A stretch of 6,332 nucleotides of DNA from Jatrophihabitans sp. (GTDB lineage Bacteria > Actinomycetota > Actinomycetes > Mycobacteriales > Jatrophihabitantaceae). The notes under the pieces are model-generated. The model was not told the origin of the DNA. It searched no databases and worked only from the letters and a program-made list of their open reading frames with translations. How positions within the stretch are numbered: position 1 is the first letter of the stretch; each line of letters begins with the position of its first letter. Positions 1-4,533 of this stretch are shown here, in pieces. Location of the stretch: contig JAOPVG010000051.1 in NCBI GenBank assembly GCA_025966255.1, positions 1-6,332 on the forward strand. The letters are read 5' to 3'. Both the position numbers and the translations under genes were made by a program.

Positions 1-441
1 CGACTGCGTCGTGAGCGTGAGCGACTGGAGCAGCGCTTCGGCGTCGACGTCGGCGCCATTCCGGGTGGCGGCGCCGCCGGTGGTCTGGCCGGCGGACTCG
101 CGGCGATCGGCGGGAGGCTCCGTCCCGGTTTCGACGTCGTCGCCGAGCGGGTCGGGCTCGCCGCACTGATCCGGTCCGCTGATCTCGTCATCACCGGTGA
201 GGGGCGCCTCGACGCGTCCTCGTTCGACGGCAAGGTCGTCGGCGGTGTGGCTGCCCTGGCCCGGTCGGCCGGCGTTCCGGTCACGGCGATTGTCGGCGAC
301 GTCGAGGACGGAACCGAGCCGCCGTTCCCGGTGGTGTCCCTCGTCGAGCGATACGGCCGGACCCCGGCCCTCGATGACCCGCTCGGCAGCGTGCAGCGCG
401 CGACGGTCGAACTGCTGGCGGCGGCCGCGTCAACCGACTAG
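1..441 (+). CDS. Glycerate kinase (GlxK/GarK family), C-terminal part
   Basis: This is the last 146 residues of a glycerate kinase of the COG1929 type, which phosphorylates D-glycerate with ATP and feeds it into lower glycolysis. The 5' part lies outside the window; whole family members are about 370-380 residues. Visible family signatures are the glycine-rich GAIPGGGAAGGLAGGL stretch (residues 18-33 of the fragment) and ADLVITGEGRLD (60-71), followed by a conserved GK (77-78) and GVA (82-84). In most relatives I know the segment after GEGRLD reads xQT/SxxGK; here it reads ASSFDGK, so the usual Gln is absent. This is probably tolerated variation, since the frame is intact and the codon use normal. 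The gene ends at TAG 439-441, which overlaps the stop of the convergent hydrolase. No glyoxylate-pathway partner gene is visible beside it. Confidence 0.9.
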   Translation, partial: RLRRERERLEQRFGVDVGAIPGGGAAGGLAGGLAAIGGRLRPGFDVVAERVGLAALIRSADLVITGEGRLDASSFDGKVVGGVAALARSAGVPVTAIVGDVEDGTEPPFPVVSLVERYGRTPALDDPLGSVQRATVELLAAAASTD

Positions 442-1313
442 TCGAGGCGCGGCACCACGGTGTTCAGCCAGTCGACCAAGTCGGTGACGACCTCGTCGCG
501 GTTGGTCTCGTTGAACACCTCGTGCCGGGCCGCCGGATAGATGTGCACAGTGACACCGGTGAGGTGTGCCGTGTAGCGCTGGAGGAGCGGGCTGAGCAGG
601 GTCAGTTGGCCGTTCACCGGATCGTGCTCGCCCACGGCGATGTACACCGGCAGGTCGGAGCGCATCGCCGCGACTCGTTCCGGATCGGCGAGCGGGCGGG
701 CGGCCGCGAACATGTCCTTCGCGGCGGCCGGCTCAAGACCGAAGCCGCAGCGCGGATCGTTCACGTACAGATCGACCTGCGCCTCGTCGCGGGACAGCCA
801 GTCGAAGTCCGTACGTGCCGGGGTGAACGGTGCATTGAACATCCCCAGGTCCATTGGTTCGTCGAGATCGAGCGCCGGCTCCAAGAGATCGAGCGCCGCC
901 GTGCCGGTCAACGCCAGCCCGTCGATCTGGTCGCTGCGGTCGAGCGCGAATTGCTGGGCGGCGAACGACCCCATGCTGTGCCCGAGCAGCACGAGCGGCA
1001 GGTTCGGGTTGTCGGCCCGCGCCCGGCCGGCGAGCAGTCCGATGTCGTCGACGAGTGCGTTCCATCCGCCGGTGCCGAGCCGGCCGTAGTCGGCTTCCGA
1101 CGTCGCCGTCGCGCCGTGCCCGCGATGGTCTTGACCGACGACGACGAACCCCTGCGCGGTGAGCGCCGCAGCGAGCGGCTCGTATCGCTGCACGTGCTCG
1201 CCCATGCCGTGCGTGAGTTGCACGATGCCGCGCGCAGTGCCGCTCGATTCCCATCGATACGCGACGATTTCAAGACCGTCGGCAGAGGAGAACGTGAACG
1301 TTGTCGATGCCAT
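438..1313 (-). CDS. Alpha/beta hydrolase, monoacylglycerol lipase/lysophospholipase-like
   Basis: A 291-residue serine hydrolase of the Hydrolase_4 / PldB (COG2267) group, which typically cleaves monoacylglycerols or lysophospholipids. It shows HGMGEH (residues 35-40, oxyanion-hole region), QDHRGHG (61-67), the nucleophile elbow GHSMGS with Ser113, acid Asp231 in GEHDPVN, and His264 in AARHEVFNE. The catalytic triad is therefore complete, and the length is normal for the family. There is no signal peptide or membrane segment, so it is probably cytosolic. I chose the ATG at 1311-1313 because GAGGAG lies seven bases upstream and homologues begin close to a TFSSADGLEI-like strand. The frame continues upstream to an ATG at 1404-1406, but that would add 31 low-complexity residues and run through the promoter. 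The gene has its own promoter and an adjacent inverted repeat. The substrate cannot be read from the sequence. Confidence 0.9.
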   Translation of the reverse strand: MASTTFTFSSADGLEIVAYRWESSGTARGIVQLTHGMGEHVQRYEPLAAALTAQGFVVVGQDHRGHGATATSEADYGRLGTGGWNALVDDIGLLAGRARADNPNLPLVLLGHSMGSFAAQQFALDRSDQIDGLALTGTAALDLLEPALDLDEPMDLGMFNAPFTPARTDFDWLSRDEAQVDLYVNDPRCGFGLEPAAAKDMFAAARPLADPERVAAMRSDLPVYIAVGEHDPVNGQLTLLSPLLQRYTAHLTGVTVHIYPAARHEVFNETNRDEVVTDLVDWLNTVVPRLD

Positions 1314-1361
1314 CGGTGTGCTCCTCGAGTGCGTCTTCGGCGACGCGCTTGTCGCCCGTTG

Positions 1362-1390
1362 ATCCTGTTGTGTCGTCGTCCGTGCGTCAA
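1362..1390 (-). promoter_or_regulatory. Probable sigma-70/SigA-type promoter of the hydrolase gene
   Basis: On the minus strand, TTGACG (plus coordinates 1385-1390) is separated by exactly 17 bases from CAGGAT (1362-1367). This is an excellent -35 and a plausible actinobacterial -10. Transcription would start near 1355, leaving a leader of about 40 nt that carries the GAGGAG ribosome binding site (plus coordinates 1321-1326), seven bases before the ATG. Confidence 0.55.
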
Positions 1391-1402
1391 CGCGTAGTCG
1401 TT

Positions 1403-1420
1403 CCATACCTCAAGGTATGG
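1403..1420. promoter_or_regulatory. Inverted repeat CCATACC-TCAA-GGTATGG, candidate operator
   Basis: A perfect 7-bp inverted repeat with a 4-base centre, CCATACCTCAAGGTATGG. It lies 13 bases upstream of the -35 of the hydrolase promoter and is centred about 56 bases before the inferred start of transcription. That position suits an upstream-acting activator or a regulator that serves both divergent promoters. There is no following T-run and no gene end nearby, so a terminator is unlikely. I do not recognise the cognate regulator, and no regulator gene is present in the window. Confidence 0.5.
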
Positions 1421-1464
1421 CGTCGATTCGGCTATCAATCGAAAAATCCGTTTGTATCACCCGC

Positions 1465-1493
1465 TTGCCGACTTGCGCGTCATCCGACATGAT
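1465..1493 (+). promoter_or_regulatory. Candidate promoter toward the H1-like gene
   Basis: TTGCCG (1465-1470), 17 bases, then CATGAT (1488-1493). Transcription would start near 1500, right at a GTG codon (1501) that is in frame with the H1-like gene. This would allow either a leaderless longer product or a leader of about 187 nt. A second candidate is TTGACG (1607-1612) with a poor -10, CAACTT, at 1631-1636, which would give a leader of about 45 nt. The sequence does not decide between them. Confidence 0.3.
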
Positions 1494-1610
1494 CGCGAGC
1501 GTGAAACCCCTGTGGCGCAAGGGATTGAGCGCGATCTTGTGGATCGTGGTCGTCGCAGTGCCTTTTGTGGCCTGGACAGCACGTCGAAAAGAATCGGCGC
1601 GCCGTGTTGA

Positions 1611-1733
1611 CGAGGAGGCGTGGTCATCGTCAACTTGGTCGCAGCGATGGAGCAATCCATCGACAGCAGCCGAGGAGGCAGACCGAATGACCGCACCTGC
1701 AAAGAGGGCTCCGGCCAAGAAGGCCGCAGCTAA
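1611..1733 (+). other. Short frame resembling the C-terminal helix of bacterial Ku; remnant or small ORF
   Basis: In the frame of codons at 1611, 1614 and so on, the sequence reads [20 protein letters not shown] (1623-1682). It resembles the V-[ND]-L-M-x-A-L-x-x-S-[IVL] helix that precedes the Lys-rich tail of many bacterial Ku (NHEJ) proteins. A TGA (1608-1610) closes the frame upstream and a TAA (1731-1733) downstream. The Ala/Lys-rich tail that would follow in Ku is present, but in another frame, beginning at 1687. No Ku core domain is visible upstream. A separate 37-residue peptide from GTG 1620 is possible: GAGGAGG at 1612-1618 sits just before it, but the spacing is tight. The Ku resemblance is from memory of the family and could be chance. 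Confidence 0.25.
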
Positions 1734-2016
1734 GAGAGCTCCGGCGAAGAAGGCCGCAGCTAGAAAGTCGCCCGCCAAGAAGGCCGCCGCGAAGAAGACC
1801 ACGGCCCGTAAGACAGCGGCCAAGAAGACGGTCGCGAAGAAGACTGCGGCGAAGCGGACCGCAGCGAAGAAGGCGCCGGCCAAGAAGGCCGCCGCGAAGA
1901 AGACTGCGGCGAAGCGGACCGCAGCGAAGAAGGCGCCGGCCAAGCGCGCCGCTGCCAAGAAGGCCCCGGCCAAGCGGGCTGCCGCCAAGAGGGCGCCAGC
2001 CAAGAAGTCCAGCTAG
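1687..2016 (+). CDS. Histone H1-like Lys/Ala-rich protein, 21 pentapeptide repeats
   Basis: A 109-residue, extremely basic protein: MTAP followed by exactly 21 pentads of the form A-[KR]-[KR]-x-x, where x-x is mostly AP, AA or TA, ending AKKSS. Each pentad has two basic residues (33 Lys, 9 Arg). There are no acidic, aromatic or Cys residues and no globular domain. Such tails resemble eukaryotic H1, chlamydial Hc2, Pseudomonas AlgP and the C-terminal arm of actinobacterial HupB. They bind DNA or RNA non-specifically and compact nucleoids, so a nucleoid-associated role is inferred. I chose ATG 1687 because CGAGGAGG (1671-1678) precedes it by eight bases. The frame is open further upstream to 1501 and 1417, so a longer form with a membrane-like segment cannot be excluded. 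It could also be the detached tail of a decayed Ku gene. The RNB gene follows after 18 bases. Confidence 0.72.
   Translation: MTAPAKRAPAKKAAAKRAPAKKAAARKSPAKKAAAKKTTARKTAAKKTVAKKTAAKRTAAKKAPAKKAAAKKTAAKRTAAKKAPAKRAAAKKAPAKRAAAKRAPAKKSS
1833..1944 (+). repeat. Tandem 60-bp duplication inside the H1-like gene
   Basis: The 52 bases at 1833-1884 recur exactly at 1893-1944, offset by 60 bases, which is four pentapeptide codon blocks (20 residues). The synonymous codon choices are identical across the 52 bases, whereas other pentads in the gene differ in codons. This points to a recent duplication by slippage or unequal recombination. The whole coding region also has a 15-bp periodicity. Confidence 0.9.
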
Positions 2017-2034
2017 TTCGTTCGTCGCTAGATC

Positions 2035-3450
2035 GTGACGCACCGAGTCGCCGGTGCACCTCTCGACTTCGCCGCTCTGCGGACGGAGCTGGAGGTGCCC
2101 GGCGATTTCGCGTCCGAGGTTCTCGACGAGGCACGCCGCGCGGCCGCGTCGGCCGAGTTACCCGCCGCCGACGCCACTGACATCCCGTTCGTCACCGTCG
2201 ACCCGCCGGGCAGTCGCGACCTCGATCAGGCCGTGCACATCGCGCGCGGCAGCGACGAGTTCGTCATCAGCTACGCGATCGCCGATGTCGCCGCCTTCGT
2301 CACGCCGGGTGGCGCGCTCGACATCGAAGCCCACCGCCGCGGCGAGACTCTCTATTTCCCGGACACGCGTGTGCCGCTGCACCCACCTGCCCTGAGCGAG
2401 GATGCGGCCAGCCTGCTGCCCGGTGTCATCCGTCCGGCCGTGCTCTGGACGATCCGCCTCGCCCCCGACGGCACGGTGCGCAGCACGGACGTGCGACGTG
2501 CGCGGGTGCGAAGCACGGCGCAACTCGACTACGACGGCGTGCAGGCCGCGCTCGACGCCGGCACGTTGCCGGATCCCCTCACCGCACTGCGGGACGTCGG
2601 CAAGTTGCGTCTTGGCCTGGCTCGCGAACGGCATGCGATCGACCTCGACCTGCCGGAGCAGGTCGTGGTGCGTGACGGCGACTCCGGTTGGTCGCTCGAG
2701 TTGCGGCACGAACTTCCGATCGAGCGTTACAACGCGGAGATCTCGTTGCTGACCGGCATGTGTGCGGCAGAGATCATGCTCGCCGGCGGCGTAGGCATCC
2801 TGCGCACCGTTCCGCCACCGGACCAGGGCGCGGTGGCGTCGCTGCGCCGAGCGGCGAAGGCGTTGGGCATCCCGTGGCCGAGCGATGCGCAGCCCGGCGA
2901 TGTCTTGGACCTGGTCGACCGCGGCAATCCGCGTCATGTGGCATTCATCGAGCACGCCGTCGCGCTGCTGCGTGGTGCCGCGTACACACCGTTCGATGGC
3001 ACCCCACCTGAGCCGCGGCTGCACAGCGGCATCGGTGCGCCGTACGCCCACGTCACCGCGCCACTACGCCGCCTCGTCGATCGCTACGCCGCGGAGATCT
3101 GCCTTGCCCTGCACGCGGGTACGCCGGTGCCCGACTGGGTGCGCACCGCACTACCAGCCCTGCCGGACGAGATGCGGCGCGCCGACCAGGTGGCCCACGA
3201 GGTCGACCGCGCCGCGGTCGACGCGACCGAGGCATGGCTACTACGTGACCGGGTCGGTGAGCTCTTCCCGGCCGTCGTCATCGAGGCTGATGCACACGCC
3301 GCGACGGTCGTGCTCGACAACCCGGCCGTCCGCGGCCGGTCCACCGGCCGCCGGCTCCATGTAGGCGAGCGCATCGACGTCCGCCTGACAACCGCCGATG
3401 TCACCAATCGCCAAGTGCGTTTTGAACACGCCAAACTCAAGACCACGTGA
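2035..3450 (+). CDS. RNB-domain (RNase II family) 3'-5' exoribonuclease, short actinobacterial form
   Basis: A 471-residue protein of the RNase II/RNB superfamily, enzymes that degrade single-stranded RNA processively from the 3' end. The catalytic motif TVDPPGSRDLDQAVHI (residues 54-69) gives Asp56, Asp62 and Asp64 as metal ligands. The fourth position, Asp in E. coli RNase II, is Gln65 here. The second core motif, HSGIGAPYAHVTAPLRRLVDRY (330-351), is intact, as are YAIADVAAFV (80-89) and ETLYFPDTRVPLHP (104-117). There are no N-terminal cold-shock domains (E. coli RNase II has 644 residues), and only a short, S1-like region of about 60 residues follows the catalytic domain. The GTG start at 2035 has no clear Shine-Dalgarno, but the next residues already match the family's GLDFAALRxELxVPxxF opening as I recall it. 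It lies 18 bases after the H1-like gene and is probably co-transcribed and coupled. Confidence 0.9.
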   Translation: MTHRVAGAPLDFAALRTELEVPGDFASEVLDEARRAAASAELPAADATDIPFVTVDPPGSRDLDQAVHIARGSDEFVISYAIADVAAFVTPGGALDIEAHRRGETLYFPDTRVPLHPPALSEDAASLLPGVIRPAVLWTIRLAPDGTVRSTDVRRARVRSTAQLDYDGVQAALDAGTLPDPLTALRDVGKLRLGLARERHAIDLDLPEQVVVRDGDSGWSLELRHELPIERYNAEISLLTGMCAAEIMLAGGVGILRTVPPPDQGAVASLRRAAKALGIPWPSDAQPGDVLDLVDRGNPRHVAFIEHAVALLRGAAYTPFDGTPPEPRLHSGIGAPYAHVTAPLRRLVDRYAAEICLALHAGTPVPDWVRTALPALPDEMRRADQVAHEVDRAAVDATEAWLLRDRVGELFPAVVIEADAHAATVVLDNPAVRGRSTGRRLHVGERIDVRLTTADVTNRQVRFEHAKLKTT

Positions 3451-3549
3451 CGACGGAGGGCGACCGCCCGCAATGAGGGCTCGCGAAGAGTCCCCCGCGG
3501 CGCAAGCGAAGCGAGCGGTCGAGATGGAGCGTCGCGCTCGGCGGACAAG
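3451..3549. terminator. Convergent gap with GC-rich stem-loops, possible bidirectional terminator
   Basis: The stops of the RNB gene and panB face each other across 99 bases. The gap contains GGGCG-AC-CGCCC (3458-3469), GGGCTC-GCGAA-GAGtCCC with one bulged base (3477-3494), and GAGCG-TCG-CGCTC (3527-3539). None is followed by a run of T on either strand, so a canonical intrinsic terminator is absent. The section GCGAAGCGAGCGGTCGAG (about 3506-3523) resembles short palindromic interspersed repeats seen between actinobacterial genes. A second copy would be needed to prove that, and none is in this window. Confidence 0.3.
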
Positions 3550-4386
3550 TCAGTGGTATTCGTATTCTTCCGACGGGTAGGTGCCGCCGCGAACCTCGTC
3601 GCCGAAGCGGGTGGCGGCGTCGCGCAGCACGGCGCCGACGTCTGCGAACTCCTTGACGAACTTCGCCGGCTTGCCGCTGCCGCGAAGGCCGGCCATGTCC
3701 TGCCACACGAGCACCTGCGCGTCGCACGACGGGCCGGCGCCGATGCCTACGGTCGGGATGTGCAGCGCGCGGGTGACCTGCGCGGCGACGTCGGAGGGAA
3801 CGACCTCCATCACGATCGCAAAGGCGCCCGCGTGCTGGAGCGCCTTGGCGTCCTGCAGCAGTCGGTGCGCTGCTTCGTCGCCGCGACCCTGCACGCGGTA
3901 GCCACCGAAGGCATTCACCGACTGCGGGGTGAGTCCGATGTGGGCCATGACCGGGATGCCGGCCGAGACGAGAGCCTCGACCTGCGCGGCTACCCGCTGG
4001 CCGCCTTCGAGCTTGACGGCCTGCGCGCCGCCCTCCTTCATGAACCGCGCGGCACTCTCGAGCGCCTGCTGCGGAGAAGCTTGGTAACTGCCGAAGGGCA
4101 GATCGGCGACGACGAGTGCGCGCGAGGTGCCACGGACGACGCCGCGGACGAGGGGCAGGAGTTCGTCGATGGTCACCGGCACCGTCGTGTCGTAGCCGTA
4201 GACCACGTTGGCGGCCGAATCGCCGACGAGCACCACGGGGATGCCGGCCTCGTCGAAGACTCGAGCAGTTGAGTAGTCGTAGACCGTCAGCATCGGCCAG
4301 CGCTCACCGCGCTCCTTGGCCTGCTGCAGGTCGCGGATCGTGATCCGCCGGTTCGAGATGCCGCCGTAGAGCGTGGTCTCGGTCAT
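3550..4386 (-). CDS. panB: 3-methyl-2-oxobutanoate hydroxymethyltransferase
   Basis: A 278-residue ketopantoate hydroxymethyltransferase, the first committed enzyme of pantothenate and hence coenzyme A synthesis. It transfers a hydroxymethyl group from 5,10-methylene-tetrahydrofolate to 2-oxoisovalerate in the cytosol. The TIM-barrel signatures are all present: [21 protein letters not shown] (32-52), [15 protein letters not shown] (54-68) with metal ligand Asp56, [10 protein letters not shown] (92-101) with Asp95, VKLEGG (124-129), [22 protein letters not shown] (147-168), the catalytic Glu194 in VMEVVP, and [20 protein letters not shown] (211-230). The length is normal. The ATG at 4384-4386 has GTGAGG a few bases upstream and the stronger GAGGAGG 15 bases upstream. 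Other pantothenate genes (panC, panD) are not in the window. nadE lies upstream on the same strand. Confidence 0.97.
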   Translation of the reverse strand: MTETTLYGGISNRRITIRDLQQAKERGERWPMLTVYDYSTARVFDEAGIPVVLVGDSAANVVYGYDTTVPVTIDELLPLVRGVVRGTSRALVVADLPFGSYQASPQQALESAARFMKEGGAQAVKLEGGQRVAAQVEALVSAGIPVMAHIGLTPQSVNAFGGYRVQGRGDEAAHRLLQDAKALQHAGAFAIVMEVVPSDVAAQVTRALHIPTVGIGAGPSCDAQVLVWQDMAGLRGSGKPAKFVKEFADVGAVLRDAATRFGDEVRGGTYPSEEYEYH

Positions 4387-4533
4387 GGCTTCGCCTCACT
4401 TCCTCCTCGAGGCCGGCTTGCCGGTCCCCGGGCACGTAATGCGGACGACACAATCGTGCAAGTTTTCGGCGCGTATGTCTCCTGTTTGGGCGTGAGATGA
4501 GCGTCACCGGACCAAAGCGTTACCCGCGGGTAT
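4387..4533 (-). promoter_or_regulatory. nadE-panB intergenic region, possible panB promoter
   Basis: This 147-base gap is long for an operon and probably contains a panB promoter. The best match I find on the minus strand is TTGCAC (plus 4456-4461), 17 bases, then TACGTG (4433-4438), a weak -10; transcription would start roughly 40 bases before panB. A small stem, CCGGC-TT-GCCGG, lies in the would-be leader near 4413-4424. The nadE end carries a 12-bp palindrome, listed separately. No riboswitch class is recognisable. Confidence 0.3.
4521..4532. repeat. Perfect 12-bp palindrome TACCCGCGGGTA
   Basis: TACCCGCGGGTA is identical on both strands and begins one base beyond the nadE stop codon, about 140 bases upstream of panB. 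It has no loop and no T-run, so it looks more like a dyad binding site for a TetR- or GntR-like dimer than a terminator. I cannot assign a regulator. Confidence 0.35.

Larger units (their letters stand above)
1314..1686. other. Divergent intergenic region between hydrolase and H1-like gene
   Basis: These 373 bases separate two divergently transcribed genes and are visibly less G+C-rich than the flanking coding sequence. They hold the hydrolase promoter and an 18-bp inverted repeat, at least two weak promoter candidates toward the H1-like gene, and a short Ku-like reading frame (1611-1733). The frame of the H1-like gene stays open upstream to ATG 1417. It includes a hydrophobic run, [14 protein letters not shown], encoded at about 1531-1572 and preceded by KPLWRK. 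Third-position G/C bias is strong only for roughly the first 20 codons after 1501 and falls off afterwards, so I do not call a gene there with confidence. Confidence 0.6.

Noticed and set aside
522..1397. Plus-strand open frame of 291 codons opposite the hydrolase
   Set aside because: Arg/Val-rich shadow of a high-GC gene; the minus strand has a complete catalytic triad and a proper ribosome binding site.
438..1406. Longer hydrolase starting at ATG 1404-1406
   Set aside because: The extra 31 residues are low-complexity and unlike homologues, and the extension would cover the promoter and the GAGGAG ribosome binding site of ATG 1311-1313.
1403..1420. The CCATACC/GGTATGG dyad as an intrinsic terminator
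   Set aside because: It lies between divergent gene starts, has no T-run on either side, and adjoins a promoter, so an operator is the better reading.
1410..2003. Minus-strand open frame encoding a long Ala/Leu/Phe-rich, membrane-like protein
   Set aside because: It is the antisense of the 15-bp periodic AKKxx coding repeat; the hydrophobic pattern follows automatically from the complement of AAG/GCC codons, and no ribosome binding site or family signature is present.
1687..2016. The repeats as a CRISPR array or satellite
   Set aside because: The repeat keeps a perfect protein register with synonymous changes and has no unique spacers, so it is a coding repeat.
2158..3051. Minus-strand open frame of 297 codons inside the RNB gene
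   Set aside because: No recognisable domain; the plus strand encodes conserved RNB motifs throughout this interval.
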